Shown: positions 27,114 through 35,951, counted from the first letter of the stretch. The stretch is DNA of 64,000 nt from Nocardioides sp. Soil797 (GCA_001429555.1 LMSR01000018.1:237968-301967), one strand, 5' to 3'. Made by a program: numbers and translations. The notes: a model not told the origin generated them from the sequence alone.

Positions 27114-28190
27114 GTGGCACTCACCATCGGAATCGTCGGACTCCCCAACGCTGGCAAGTCGACGCTCTTCAACGCACTGACCAAGAACGACGTCCTTGCC
27201 GCGAACTACCCGTTCGCGACGATCGAGCCCAACGTGGGTGTGGTCGGCGTGCCCGACGAGCGCCTGCCGAAGCTGGCCGAGGTCTTCGGGTCGGCGAAGC
27301 TGTTGCCCGCGACCGTCGAGTTCGTCGACATCGCTGGCATCGTCGCCGGCGCCTCCCAGGGGGAGGGACTGGGCAACAAGTTCCTGTCCCACATCCGCGA
27401 GTCCGCCGCGATCTGCCAGGTCACCCGCGTCTTCCGCGACGAGGACGTCACGCACGTCGACGGCGAGGTGAACCCGGCCTCTGACATCGGGACCATCCAG
27501 ACCGAGCTGATCCTGGCCGACGTACAGACCGTGGAGAAGGCGATTCCCCGGCTGGAGAAGGAGGCCCGCACCAAGAAGGAGAACGCGCCCGCCCTGGCCG
27601 CCGCGAAGGAGGCCCTTGAGGCGCTCGAGGGCGGTACGCCGATCATCTCCACCAAGATCGACCGCGACCTGATCAACGAGCTCTCGCTGCTCACCGCGAA
27701 GCCCTTCATCTATGTCTTCAACTGCGACTCCGACGAGCTCGGCGACGAGGAGCTCAAGCAGAAGATGCGCGACATCGTCGCCCCTGCCGAGGCCATCTTC
27801 CTCGACGCGAAGTTCGAGGCCGAGCTGGTCGAGCTGGACGACGACGACGAGGCCCGCGAGATGCTGGCCGAGATGGGCATCACCGAGCCCGGCCTCGACA
27901 AGCTGGCCCGGGTCGGCTTCGACACCCTCGGCCTGCAGACCTACCTGACCGCCGGCCCCAAGGAGACGCGGGCCTGGACCATCCCCAAGGGCGCCACGGC
28001 TCCCGAGGCAGCCGGGGTCATCCACACCGACTTCCAGCGCGGCTTCATCAAGGCCGAGATCGTCTCCTTCGACGACCTGATGGAGCTCGGCACCATGCAG
28101 AAGGCCAAGGAGGCCGGCAAGGTGCGCATGGAGGGCAAGGACTACGTGATGGCCGACGGCGACGTGGTGGAGTTCCGCTTCAACGTCTGA
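27114..28190 (+). CDS. ychF: Redox-regulated ATPase/GTPase YchF
   Basis: An Obg-family P-loop ATPase, about 358 residues, that binds ribosomes and affects oxidative stress responses. G1 is GLPNAGKST, followed by NYPFATIEPN (G2), VDIAGIVAGAS (G3) and FNCDSDE (modified G4, consistent with ATP preference), then a C-terminal TGS domain (RAWTIPKGATAPEAAGVIHTD). GTG 27114 gives the standard N-terminus ALTIGIVG and fits the -10 at 27100. Its last 11 bp overlap the end of a convergent small gene. Confidence 0.94.
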   Translation: MALTIGIVGLPNAGKSTLFNALTKNDVLAANYPFATIEPNVGVVGVPDERLPKLAEVFGSAKLLPATVEFVDIAGIVAGASQGEGLGNKFLSHIRESAAICQVTRVFRDEDVTHVDGEVNPASDIGTIQTELILADVQTVEKAIPRLEKEARTKKENAPALAAAKEALEALEGGTPIISTKIDRDLINELSLLTAKPFIYVFNCDSDELGDEELKQKMRDIVAPAEAIFLDAKFEAELVELDDDDEAREMLAEMGITEPGLDKLARVGFDTLGLQTYLTAGPKETRAWTIPKGATAPEAAGVIHTDFQRGFIKAEIVSFDDLMELGTMQKAKEAGKVRMEGKDYVMADGDVVEFRFNV

Positions 28191-28560
28191 GTCCGCGTCG
28201 TACGGCGTCAAGGGTGGTCTCGGGGGAATCGTTGAAGCAGAACCGAACGCCGGGTTGGCAGTCGGCGACCGCGTTGACGACGCGCTCGAAGACGGGCGTG
28301 TAGTCGTGGGATGTCCTGAGTCCCGACCCGATCTCGACGATGTCGAAGGGAAGGCCGGCGAAGGACTGACTCACGGCGCTCTCGGCGGCCTCTGCGTCGT
28401 CAGACAGCAGACAGACGAAGACATCGAAGCCGGCATCGCGCAGTTCCCGCTGCGCGTCGGCCAGACGAGCCCGGAGTCCCTCGGCCGATTGACCGGGCCA
28501 AGGGGAGAAGTCAATCACGTCCGGATCCATCCCGATTTGAAGGACACGTGGCCTGATCAT
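28180..28560 (-). CDS. Hypothetical protein (126 aa)
   Basis: A small soluble protein opening MIRPRVLQIGMDPDVIDFSPWPGQ, then a coiled helix, FDVFVCLLSDDAEAAESAV, a central GLPFDIVEIGSGLRTS and RFCFNDSPETTLDAVRRGL. The alternating strand/helix pattern suggests a Rossmann-like alpha/beta fold, but I do not recognise the family. The stop lies 11 bp inside the 3' end of ychF on the opposite strand. ATG 28560 was chosen because upstream sequence is Arg/Pro-rich and looks non-coding. Confidence 0.65.
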   Translation of the reverse strand: MIRPRVLQIGMDPDVIDFSPWPGQSAEGLRARLADAQRELRDAGFDVFVCLLSDDAEAAESAVSQSFAGLPFDIVEIGSGLRTSHDYTPVFERVVNAVADCQPGVRFCFNDSPETTLDAVRRGLRR

Positions 28561-28601
28561 CTCTCGACGGTACGCCTGATCCCTCGCCGGCCGCCCTTGC
28601 G

Positions 28602-28907
28602 TCAGTCGGTGACCGTGCTCGGCGGGCGCCGGTAGTCGAGATCGGCGTACTCGGGGTGCCGGGACATCCACGCCTGGACAAACGGACACACGGGCAGTAC
28701 GGCGAGCCCGAGCGTGCGCACGTCATCGAGCGCGCCCTGGACCAACTGCCCACCGATGCCCTGGCCTTCTCGGGACGGGTCGACCTCGGTGTGGGTGAAC
28801 ACGATGAGCTGGGTGGTCCGCTGGTAGGCCGCGTGCCCGAGGATCGCCTCGTCGTCGGCGATCTCGTAGCGGTTCTCGGTCGGGTTGTCGCGAACGGTGA
28901 TGGCCAC
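28602..28907 (-). CDS. Small GNAT-fold N-acetyltransferase (YidJ/COG2388-like)
   Basis: A 101-residue single-domain acetyltransferase-like protein. The acetyl-CoA loop REGQGIGGQLVQGAL and the preceding FTHTEVDPS strand match the short COG2388 family, and the ending VCPFVQAWMSRHPEYADL is characteristic of it. Such proteins lack the full GNAT substrate site and their targets are unknown. It is divergent from a second GNAT gene across a hairpin. Confidence 0.85.
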   Translation of the reverse strand: MAITVRDNPTENRYEIADDEAILGHAAYQRTTQLIVFTHTEVDPSREGQGIGGQLVQGALDDVRTLGLAVLPVCPFVQAWMSRHPEYADLDYRRPPSTVTD

Positions 28908-28990
28908 TGGTCCACCTCATCTCTCGGGTCGGGGGCCTGTGCATGATTGTGCCCCCACTGCCCCAACCGCTCGGTCATTCGGGACCGTGG

Positions 28991-29069
28991 CGACCACAAG
29001 GACGACCACAACGGCCGGATTCTGAGCAATGCGGCCGCTCCTGGCTCATTGTGGTCGTCGGTGTGGTCG
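28991..29069. repeat. Long hairpin, family member 2 (core CACAACGGCCG)
   Basis: 21-bp arms (28991-29011 and 29049-29069) with two mismatches; each arm contains two copies of CGACCACA or its complement. It shares the exact 15-nt CGACCACAACGGCCG with the hairpin at 20312. It lies between divergent genes, so a terminator role is not obvious. Confidence 0.7.
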
Positions 29070-29111
29070 CTCGCCGCCGGAATCAGCCCCAGCGGGTGCG
29101 AGAGTGGAGGC

Positions 29112-29579
29112 ATGACGGGTGAGTTGCGGGTCGTGGCGCCGCGGGCCGAGGCCGCGGCGGACATCTCCGCGCTGGCGCTGAGGTCCAAGGCGCACTGGGG
29201 GTACGACGAGGTGTTCCTCGAGGCCTGCCGCGACGAACTCACCTTCACCGCGGCGGACTGCACCTCGGGCGACCTCTTCGTCGGCATGCTCGACTCGTCC
29301 TTGGTCGGCTTCGTTGCGGTGCGTGGCGATGGGCCGGGAGGCGAACTGTCGGCCCTGTTCGTCGACCCACCGTGGATCGGGAGAGGCGTGGGATCACGGC
29401 TGCTGGAACACGCGCTGGGCCTGGCCCACGGCAGGGGGCTCGTGCGGTTGGTGCTTGATGCGGATCCGGGCGCTGAGGCGTTCTACCTCCACCACGGCGC
29501 GCGCCGAATCGGCGAGTCACCCAGCGGTTCGATCCCCGGACGCCTGCTCCCGCGTCTGGAGTTTCGACTCGACCGCTGA
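29112..29579 (+). CDS. GNAT family N-acetyltransferase
   Basis: A 155-residue acetyltransferase. Motif A is visible as LSALFVDPPWIGRGVGSRLLEHAL and motif B as LDADPGAEAFYLHHGARRIGES. Its N-terminus ADISALALRSKAHWGYDEVFLEAC resembles uncharacterised single-domain GNATs. Substrate is unknown. ATG 29112 has GGAGG immediately upstream at an unusually short spacing, so the start or the leader may be atypical. Confidence 0.82.
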   Translation: MTGELRVVAPRAEAAADISALALRSKAHWGYDEVFLEACRDELTFTAADCTSGDLFVGMLDSSLVGFVAVRGDGPGGELSALFVDPPWIGRGVGSRLLEHALGLAHGRGLVRLVLDADPGAEAFYLHHGARRIGESPSGSIPGRLLPRLEFRLDR

Positions 29580-29638
29580 GGCGTCGGCGACCGCAAAAGC
29601 AGTGGCCGAGGGCGTCCGCGGAGTGTGAGAGTGCAGCC

Positions 29639-30430
29639 ATGACCTCACCTGCCGAACTCCTCGCGGCGTACGACGACCAATTGCGCACCGCGGCCGAGAC
29701 CCGTGACGCCCAGGACGTCACCCGGATGGGACCGCTGCACCTGGCCACGTTCGGGGGGCGTGGCGGTTTCATCAGCTATCGCGACCTGGGCGGCGCCGAT
29801 GAAGAGGGGATTCGGCGACTGGTCGCCGACGCGAAGGCGTACTTCGAGGAGCACACGGACGTCGCGAAGGTGGAGTGGAAGACCCGTGGCCACGACCATG
29901 CCCCGGGCCTGCACGACGCGCTTGTCGAGAACGGCTTCGAACCCGACGAGCCGGAGTCGATCATGATCGGCGAGGCACACCTTCTGGCCCAGGACCTCGA
30001 GCTCCCGGAAGGCGTCGTCCTGCGCAAGGTCCATGAGGAGGCCGACATCCGCGCGATGTGTGCGATGCAGGGGGAGATCTTCGGCGACGATCCTGAAGAG
30101 ATCCGGGCGATGGCCGACTCGATGGTGCGCAACGCCGACACCGATGACTCGGAGATGTGGATCGCGGAGGCCAACGGACACGTGGTCAGCGCGGGGCGCC
30201 TCACCCCGGTCGCCGGCACCGACTTCGCCGGTATCTGGGGTGGCTCGACCCGCCCGGAGTGGCGCGGCAAGGGGGTCTATCGGGCGCTCACGGCGGCTCG
30301 CGCCAAGTCGGCGCTGCGGCTGGGCAAGACCCTGATCAACAGTGACTCGACCGAGTTCTCCCGCCCGATCCTGGAGCGCTCGGGACTGGTCAAGGTCTCC
30401 ACCACGACGCCCTACCTGTGGCGTCGCTGA
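29639..30430 (+). CDS. GNAT family N-acetyltransferase
   Basis: A 263-residue protein. The N-terminal half (residues 1-115) is a degenerate GNAT-like domain and the C-terminal half carries the acetyl-CoA site: FAGIWGGSTRPEWRGKGVYRALTAARA, followed by NSDSTEFSRPILERSGLVKV. Such tandem GNATs modify small amines, aminoglycosides or peptides, but nothing fixes the substrate here. It follows the smaller GNAT gene on the same strand after 59 bp. Confidence 0.82.
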   Translation: MTSPAELLAAYDDQLRTAAETRDAQDVTRMGPLHLATFGGRGGFISYRDLGGADEEGIRRLVADAKAYFEEHTDVAKVEWKTRGHDHAPGLHDALVENGFEPDEPESIMIGEAHLLAQDLELPEGVVLRKVHEEADIRAMCAMQGEIFGDDPEEIRAMADSMVRNADTDDSEMWIAEANGHVVSAGRLTPVAGTDFAGIWGGSTRPEWRGKGVYRALTAARAKSALRLGKTLINSDSTEFSRPILERSGLVKVSTTTPYLWRR

Positions 30431-30541
30431 CTGCCCCATCTGTCAAAAGTCAAAACCGGTCCAGGAGGCGCACTGCGCGCTGATCGAAGGTAGGAACGAG
30501 GGGCAAGGCAACTCTCGGGAACCACCTGGAAGGACCACCTC

Positions 30542-31240
30542 ATGGCCATCAGGACACCACTCGCGCTGCTGGCAGCAGCACTCACCTTCGCCGGTGCGGC
30601 AACAGTTCCGGCGACCACCACGGCCTCGGCGCCGGACACGAACAGTCCGTCGACGAGTCCCACCTCGACGGCCGTGACCGGCAGCGGCGCGACGTCGTCG
30701 TACCTTCCGGGCGACCTCGACCGGGAACAGAACCAGCGGCTCAAGGAGCAGCTCGCACAGGCCAAGGCAAGGGCCAGGGCCGATCGCGCCAACGGCGTGC
30801 AGAGGGCGCCTGCTGCCGTCACCACTGTCTACTACGACGCCTCCGAGGCCCCCTCGTTCGACTCGGAGATCTCCGGCACCCAGCAGATCTGGAACGGGTC
30901 GGTCAGCAACGTGCAACTCGTGGAGGACCCGAGCCGGGCCACGCTCTACTTCGAGGAGGGCTCGTCGGCCAACGGCTCCTACTACCAGGGCGACGGCCAC
31001 GGCAGCGGCCTGGTTTTCCTCGACTACGACCAGGCCAACACCTATGCCCCGCTGCGCATCGTGGCCCACGAGACCGGTCACGCGCTCGGGCTCCCCGACC
31101 GCTACTCGCAGCCCTGCTCCAAGCTGATGTCGGGTGGTGGGCCCGGCCCGTCGTGCACCAACGCCTACCCCGACTCCGTCGAGGCCAGCGAGGTCGACAC
31201 CATCTGGCAGTACGGCGTCGCACACCGGCCGGCGGCCTGA
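30542..31240 (+). CDS. Secreted snapalysin-like zinc metalloprotease (M7)
   Basis: A 232-residue secreted protease. Residues 1-30 are a signal peptide (basic start, AAALTFAG core, then Ala/Thr-rich), residues about 30-90 a Ser/Thr- and Gln-rich propeptide, and the rest an M7 domain. The HExxHxxxxxD zinc site is His176-Glu-Thr-Gly-His180 ... Asp186 ([11 protein letters not shown]), and Cys192 and Cys205 ([14 protein letters not shown]) can form the family disulfide. Snapalysins are small extracellular proteases of Streptomyces and relatives. A GGAAGGA ribosome site precedes ATG 30542. Confidence 0.9.
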   Translation: MAIRTPLALLAAALTFAGAATVPATTTASAPDTNSPSTSPTSTAVTGSGATSSYLPGDLDREQNQRLKEQLAQAKARARADRANGVQRAPAAVTTVYYDASEAPSFDSEISGTQQIWNGSVSNVQLVEDPSRATLYFEEGSSANGSYYQGDGHGSGLVFLDYDQANTYAPLRIVAHETGHALGLPDRYSQPCSKLMSGGGPGPSCTNAYPDSVEASEVDTIWQYGVAHRPAA

Positions 31241-31258
31241 CGAAACGCAAGCACTGAG

Positions 31259-31295
31259 TCGCGCTGCACTGTCACCCCGTGACAGTGCAGCGCGA
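31259..31295. terminator. Perfect 17-bp hairpin terminator
   Basis: Arms 31259-31275 and 31279-31295 are perfectly complementary around a CCC loop, followed on the plus strand by GTTTGT. It lies between the convergent snapalysin gene and a small leftward gene and probably terminates both. Confidence 0.8.
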
Positions 31296-31311
31296 GTTTG
31301 TCGTGCCGGGG

Positions 31312-31542
31312 TCAGCGGGAGCGGCGATTGCGTGGGTGGTTGCGAGCCACACGCTCGTTTCCGTGTCGATAGTTGCCGGTGACGCGGGCCATCAACTCCT
31401 GGTCGTCCCCGTTCTCGACGTCGTCGAGGAAGTCCGTGGCCCGGCGTCCGCGCAGCAGCGTGGCCACCTGTCCGTGGTGGGTGATCACCACGGTGCCGTC
31501 CTTGCGGAGCGTGTAGTCGAAGCCTTCAGGCGCGTTGTTCAC
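31312..31542 (-). CDS. Small conserved-looking hypothetical protein (76 aa)
   Basis: A 76-residue protein with NAPEGFDYTLRKDGTVVITHHGQVATLLRGRRATDFLDDVE followed by a basic Asn/Arg-rich C-terminus (RNHPRNRRSR). The N-terminal part could form a small beta-hairpin domain. I believe similar proteins occur widely in actinobacteria, but no function is known to me. I chose GTG 31542; the frame continues upstream to 32295 only as a shadow of the opposite-strand gene. Confidence 0.6.
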   Translation of the reverse strand: MNNAPEGFDYTLRKDGTVVITHHGQVATLLRGRRATDFLDDVENGDDQELMARVTGNYRHGNERVARNHPRNRRSR

Positions 31543-31705
31543 GGCACCAGTCAATCCTGCGGGAGGGCCGCACGCCACCGGGTTTTCGCGCTGGCCCGGT
31601 GCCGCGGACGGCCGCCCGATCAGCAGTACGCCGCGCGGGTCGTCGTCGGAGGTCGTCTCAATTCCGCGACGATCCGGGTGCCTCGGACGCGGGCGTGCTG
31701 CGAGC

Positions 31706-32710
31706 ATGAGCGATATGAAGCGACCCCTCGGAGTCACCCTCGCCGCTGCCCTCTCAGGCGTCCTGTCGGTCGCCCTGCTGGCCGTACCCGCCGCGAGCGC
31801 GGCCGACGGAACCGGTGCGGACGCCAGCCTCGGCAGCCGGGCCGCCACCGACGCCGTACGACCGAGCGTGGCCGAGTGCGCGCCATGGACGAAGACGAAG
31901 GTGGCCTCGGGCTTCGGGGTGCTCGAGAACCTCGCCTTCGACGGACATGGCGGGTTGCTTGTCTCCGACCAGGGGGCCGCGGTCACTCCCGGAGCGATCA
32001 AGAGGCTGACTCCTGACGGCAGGCGCTCGGTGCTCCTCGCCGGGGTCGAGGGGCCCGGGGGCTTGGTGGTGGAGGGACGCAGCCTCTGGTTCAACGCGGG
32101 GAACTCCGTGCTCGACGGGCTCCTCGGGAGAAGGACCGGCACCGTCTCGACGCTCGACCTCGACTCGGGCGCGGTCACGCAACTGGCAGGCGGGTTGGCA
32201 ATGCCGAACGGCCTGGCCAGGCTCTCCGACGGCTCACTCGTGGTCAGCAACGATGTCGTGCCCGGAACGATGACACGCATCGCCCCGGACGGCACCCGGG
32301 AGACCTACGCAGCCTCGATCAAGTCGACCAACGGCATGGCCTACGACCGCGAGGCCGAGCTGCTCTACGTGGCATCCACGTTCACCCTGCGCACCACGAT
32401 CAGTGTGGTCGACGTACGTCACCCCGAAGCGACACCTCGGGTGATCACCCTCGACGGGCTCGGGCCGCTCAACAGTGCGGACGACCTCACCCTCGGTGAG
32501 GACGGCCGCCTCTACGTCCCGTTCAACGTGGCGGGCAAGGTTGTGCAGGTCGATCCGGAGGACGGCAGCGCCTGCACCATCGCGACCGGGGTCCCGCTGG
32601 TCTCCTCGGTGCGCTTCGGAGCGGGACCCGGGTGGGACGGCAACGCGCTCTACGCGACCAGCTTTCTCGGCTCGGTCACCAAGCTGACCCCGCCGGCTGC
32701 CGCCCGCTGA
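31706..32710 (+). CDS. Secreted SMP-30/gluconolactonase-like beta-propeller protein
   Basis: A 334-residue predicted secreted protein with a signal peptide (residues 1-31, ending AASA-AD) and a six-bladed propeller pattern: repeated strand motifs such as GFGVLENLAFDGHGGLLVSDQ, GLAMPNGLARLSDGSLVVSND, STNGMAYDREAELLYVAST and LNSADDLTLGEDGRLYVPF. These resemble SMP-30/NHL sugar lactonases, in which acidic residues on the inner strands bind calcium. Enzymatic activity is not established. Confidence 0.78.
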   Translation: MSDMKRPLGVTLAAALSGVLSVALLAVPAASAADGTGADASLGSRAATDAVRPSVAECAPWTKTKVASGFGVLENLAFDGHGGLLVSDQGAAVTPGAIKRLTPDGRRSVLLAGVEGPGGLVVEGRSLWFNAGNSVLDGLLGRRTGTVSTLDLDSGAVTQLAGGLAMPNGLARLSDGSLVVSNDVVPGTMTRIAPDGTRETYAASIKSTNGMAYDREAELLYVASTFTLRTTISVVDVRHPEATPRVITLDGLGPLNSADDLTLGEDGRLYVPFNVAGKVVQVDPEDGSACTIATGVPLVSSVRFGAGPGWDGNALYATSFLGSVTKLTPPAAAR

Positions 32711-32770
32711 CCTTTGTGTGAGACCTCGCCCACGTCGGCGTCACCCGGGACGTTCTGGCGCGTTGTGACA

Positions 32771-32793
32771 GGTGACCGCACTCGGCGGTCACC
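32771..32793 (+). promoter_or_regulatory. Inverted repeat just before the acyltransferase ribosome site
   Basis: GGTGACCG (32771-32778) and CGGTCACC (32786-32793) form an 8-bp stem with a 7-nt loop, ending 3 bp before the AAGGAG ribosome site. It could be an operator or an mRNA hairpin that modulates translation. Confidence 0.45.
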
Positions 32794-32810
32794 GAGAAGG
32801 AGTACGACGC

Positions 32811-33638
32811 GTGGCCCTGTCACTGCCCAGGTTCGGCAAGCCCCAGCCCGACGGGCTCGAGGGGCGTGATCCCGAGTTCATCCGCCGGATGCTCCCGCGT
32901 CTGTGGCTCGGCACCAGCGTCTACTTCCGGCCCGAGGTCAACGGCTTCGAGAACGTGCCCGACGAGCCCGTGCTGTTCGTCGGGAACCACAGTGGGGGAG
33001 CCAACATCCCCGACACCTGGGTGTTCACGCTGGCCTACCACACCTGGTTCACCGTCGAGGGCCGACCGTTGGCCGGGCTGGGCCACAAGATCATCGCGAT
33101 GACACCGCTGGTCGGCGACTTCGCCCGCAAGTTCGGCATGGTCACGGCGGGCAACGAGAAGGCCGATGAGCTCTTCGCCAGCGGTGCGTCGGTGATGGTC
33201 TACCCGGGTGGTGACGTCGAGGCCCTTCGCCCGTGGCGCGAGCGCAACAAGATCGTCTTCGACGGGCGCAAGGGCTTCCTGCGCCTGGCCCACCGCAACG
33301 ACGTCAAGATCGTCCCGGTGGTCGCGACCGGTGGTCAGGACACGTTCTTCGTGATCAACGACGGCCGCAGGACGGCGAAGTTCCTGAAGCTGGACAAGCT
33401 GCTGCGCCTCAAGACGCTCCCGTTGTCGATCAGCTTCCCGTGGGGACTGCTGCCGGGCGACCTGCCACACATCCCGCTCCCGGCCAAGATCCGCATCCAG
33501 GTGTTGCCTCCGATCGACCTGCGCGAGCTCTTCGGCGACGACCCTGACTGGGACCAGGCCTACGACTACGTGACCAGCCTGATGCAGGTGGAGCTCTCCA
33601 AGCTGGCCACCCGCTCCGTGATGCCGGTGCTCGGCTGA
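32811..33638 (+). CDS. Lysophospholipid acyltransferase-family protein
   Basis: A 275-residue acyltransferase of the PlsC/DGAT2-like superfamily, probably peripheral to the membrane. Instead of the classical NHx4D, the active-site block is NHSGGANIPD (His60, Asp68), and the second block is VYPGGDVEALRP where PlsC has FPEGTR. This variant occurs in actinobacterial relatives of DGAT2-type enzymes (recalled, not checked). GTG 32811 has AAGGAG 8 bp upstream. The stop overlaps the start of the SRPBCC gene, so the two probably work together in lipid metabolism. Confidence 0.8.
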   Translation: MALSLPRFGKPQPDGLEGRDPEFIRRMLPRLWLGTSVYFRPEVNGFENVPDEPVLFVGNHSGGANIPDTWVFTLAYHTWFTVEGRPLAGLGHKIIAMTPLVGDFARKFGMVTAGNEKADELFASGASVMVYPGGDVEALRPWRERNKIVFDGRKGFLRLAHRNDVKIVPVVATGGQDTFFVINDGRRTAKFLKLDKLLRLKTLPLSISFPWGLLPGDLPHIPLPAKIRIQVLPPIDLRELFGDDPDWDQAYDYVTSLMQVELSKLATRSVMPVLG

Positions 33639-34060
33639 TGACCACCTCCGTCACGGAGTCCGTCGTCGTCCGCCACCCGGTCGCCGAGGTGGCCGCCCTC
33701 GCCACCGATCCGGAGCGTCTGCTGCCGATGGTGGACGGCATCGGCCGGTTCGACCACGTGCGCGACCGGGAGTACGACGTGTTCATCGACGTCGGCACGA
33801 TCCACGTCGGCGGGCGGGTGGCCGTGGCCACGCCCGACGACCGCACGCTGGTCTGGCAGTCGGTGCGCGGCACAGAGAACGGCTTCAGGCTTCACGTCAC
33901 CGAGCACCCTGACGGGGCGTTGGTCACGGCGACCCTGCGGATCAAGCTCTACGGCCTGGTGATGGCGCGCGTCTCGGAGTTCCTCGCCCGCGGGATCGTC
34001 AGCCGGCACCTCATCGCCGGGCTCGAGCAGCTGCGCCACGGCATCGAGCACGGCGCCTGA
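33638..34060 (+). CDS. SRPBCC family (START-like) protein
   Basis: A 140-residue protein of the polyketide cyclase/dehydrase-like START fold: TESVVVRHPVAEVAALATDPERLLPMVDGIGRFDHV, a central VGGRVAVATPDD sheet and a long C-terminal helix (VSRHLIAGLEQLRHGIEH). Such proteins bind hydrophobic ligands in a helix-grip pocket. The start shares its first base with the stop of the acyltransferase gene (TGATG). Confidence 0.85.
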   Translation: MTTSVTESVVVRHPVAEVAALATDPERLLPMVDGIGRFDHVRDREYDVFIDVGTIHVGGRVAVATPDDRTLVWQSVRGTENGFRLHVTEHPDGALVTATLRIKLYGLVMARVSEFLARGIVSRHLIAGLEQLRHGIEHGA

Positions 34061-34062
34061 CC

Positions 34063-34100
34063 GGCGTACGCCGGCTCCACGTCTGAACGTGGATTCAGAC
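34063..34100 (+). terminator. Overlapping hairpins after the SRPBCC gene
   Basis: Three inverted repeats overlap: GGCGTACGCC (34063-34072), CCACGT-ctga-ACGTGG (34077-34092) and GTCTGAA-N6-TTCAGAC (34081-34100). The last two are mutually exclusive. Probable terminator region. Confidence 0.45.
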
Positions 34101-34205
34101 TGAGGGAGTCGCGAGCCACGCCTGACCGGGCGGCGAGGGCTCGCCGGTCGACCCGATCCCGAGCGCGGTGACGTGACCTGAGACACATTCTGGCGTTGAG
34201 CAGGC

Positions 34206-35312
34206 ATGGCGCCCTTCACACGTCTTGCCGGAACCGTTCTCGCTGCCGCGGCGCTGGTCGTCACGCCCGTCGCAACGGGGGTCGCGTCGGCTGTGCCGGC
34301 CACGGGGTCGCCGGCCACGGGGTCGCCAGCCACGGCATCACCGGCGACCACGTCGCCGGCCCATGCCGGGACCCTCACCATCGCGCCGGCCGCCGCGCCC
34401 GCGAGGCTGGTGAGCAAGAGGAGCAAGAAGCGCTATCGGCAGTACGTGTCGCTGGGCGACTCGTGGTCGGCCGACGTGAAACTCGTTGACGGGCACGGGC
34501 TGCCCGACTCCACCGACGTGCCGATCGACTGTGCGCAGTCGCAGGTCAACTATCCGAAACTTCTGGCCGCGAAGCTCAAGGTGAAGGTGCATCGCGACGC
34601 CACGTGCGGCTCGGCCACCACCGACGACTTCTACGCGCCGCAGAAGCTCCCCCTCGGTGGCAGCAACCCGCCCCAGTTCAACCGGCTCACCAAGAAGACC
34701 GACCTGGTCACGGTCGGCATCGGTGGCAACGATGCCGGGATCGCTGCCGCCGCCCTCGACTGCCTCAGCCTGCTGCCGGCCGCCCTCCCGCTGCCGCCCG
34801 GCACCATTCCTGCCCTGCCGGACCTGGGCATCCCGCTGCTGCCCACCCAGCTCCCGCTCGGCGGCTGCAAGGAACGTTTCACGCAGGGTGGGGTCGACGT
34901 GCTGGCGAAGGCGATCAAGGCTTCCCGGCCCAGGTTGGTGCGCGCCCTGCGCGAGATCCACAAGCGGTCACCGAGGGCCCGCGTGCTGATGGTCGACTAC
35001 CTCGCCGCCGTCCCGACCAAGGGCTGTTACCCGCTGCTGCCGATGACCGAATCGGATCGGGCCTACCTCTACAAGAAGTTCCGCGCCCTCAACGCGATGG
35101 TGAAGCGCGCCGCGAAGCAGGGCGGCGCGGAGTTCGTCGACACCTACACGCCGTCGGTCGGTCACGACGTGTGTGCCGGGCCCACCTCGAGGTACGTCGA
35201 GGTGGTCGGCGTCTCGGTCAACGACCCGGCGATCGGGGTGCCGGCACATCCGAACGCGGCTGGTGCCCGGGCCCAGTTCCGAGCGGTGCTGAAGCAGGTC
35301 CGCGGGGGCTGA
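34206..35312 (+). CDS. Secreted SGNH/GDSL hydrolase
   Basis: A 368-residue secreted lipase/esterase. Residues 1-30 form a signal peptide, followed by an Ala-Thr-Gly-Ser-Pro repeat linker (encoded by 15-bp near-repeats, about 34300-34345) and a basic stretch. Catalytic blocks are GDSW (Ser86), VGIGGND in block III, and HPNAAG containing the His. Several cysteines spaced along the chain suggest disulfides, as in Streptomyces SGNH lipases. It is probably cell-free or wall-associated. Confidence 0.87.
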   Translation: MAPFTRLAGTVLAAAALVVTPVATGVASAVPATGSPATGSPATASPATTSPAHAGTLTIAPAAAPARLVSKRSKKRYRQYVSLGDSWSADVKLVDGHGLPDSTDVPIDCAQSQVNYPKLLAAKLKVKVHRDATCGSATTDDFYAPQKLPLGGSNPPQFNRLTKKTDLVTVGIGGNDAGIAAAALDCLSLLPAALPLPPGTIPALPDLGIPLLPTQLPLGGCKERFTQGGVDVLAKAIKASRPRLVRALREIHKRSPRARVLMVDYLAAVPTKGCYPLLPMTESDRAYLYKKFRALNAMVKRAAKQGGAEFVDTYTPSVGHDVCAGPTSRYVEVVGVSVNDPAIGVPAHPNAAGARAQFRAVLKQVRGG

Positions 35313-35342
35313 CGCCCCGGGGTGACGGAGAGGCTTGTCCGT

Positions 35343-35951
35343 TCACCGGTTCACGTGGCCCATCATCCGGGCGAAGTAGGCCTCGATCCGCTGGTCGTCC
35401 CAACCGTGCGCGTCCCGCAGGCCGTCGGCCAGCATCGCGAGGTACGCCGGCTCCGGACGCGTGTGCGGCACCGTCTCGAGACCGTGGGGCGCGGTGAAGG
35501 TGAGCATCGGCAGGTTGTCCAGGAGGCCGACCTCGATCAGGGTCTCGTAGACGCCCGGGCCAGCTGCGTGGCGACCGTCCGGCAACCCGTTCGGGAGTCC
35601 GTCGAGCAACACGTCGTGCAGCGGGTCGTCGGGGTCGGGAAGTCGATGCATCTCCTGCGCGGCAACGTCGACGAACTGACCGACTGTCATCCGGTAGGCA
35701 CGTGCCGGAATCGGCCCCGGGACGTCATGGTCGTAGAACGCGGTGCCGCCGCCCCACACTGTCGAGTCGCCGGCGAAGTAGAGGCTCCCCGGCAGGTCGA
35801 CGCCGACGTCCTCGACCGGCATGGTGCGGTCGCGTGCGCCGGCGTACGTCACCGAGGCTCCGGGTGGGCGGCCTCCGCGGATGTAGCACTCGAGACGGCG
35901 CCGGGACATGTTGGAGCCGTAGCTCACGTACCAGACTTCGGAAGCAGACAT
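35343..35951 (-). CDS. Gamma-glutamylcyclotransferase-like (AIG2/GGCT fold) protein
   Basis: A 202-residue protein opening with VWYVSYGSNMSRRRLECYIRGG, the YGSNM substrate loop of the GGCT/AIG2 fold. The central block YFAGDSTVWGGGTAFYDHD resembles bacterial members of this superfamily. A catalytic Glu cannot be assigned with confidence by eye. Soluble; substrate is unknown. ATG 35951 was preferred because the upstream extension to 35999 is not conserved-looking. Confidence 0.7.
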   Translation of the reverse strand: MSASEVWYVSYGSNMSRRRLECYIRGGRPPGASVTYAGARDRTMPVEDVGVDLPGSLYFAGDSTVWGGGTAFYDHDVPGPIPARAYRMTVGQFVDVAAQEMHRLPDPDDPLHDVLLDGLPNGLPDGRHAAGPGVYETLIEVGLLDNLPMLTFTAPHGLETVPHTRPEPAYLAMLADGLRDAHGWDDQRIEAYFARMMGHVNR

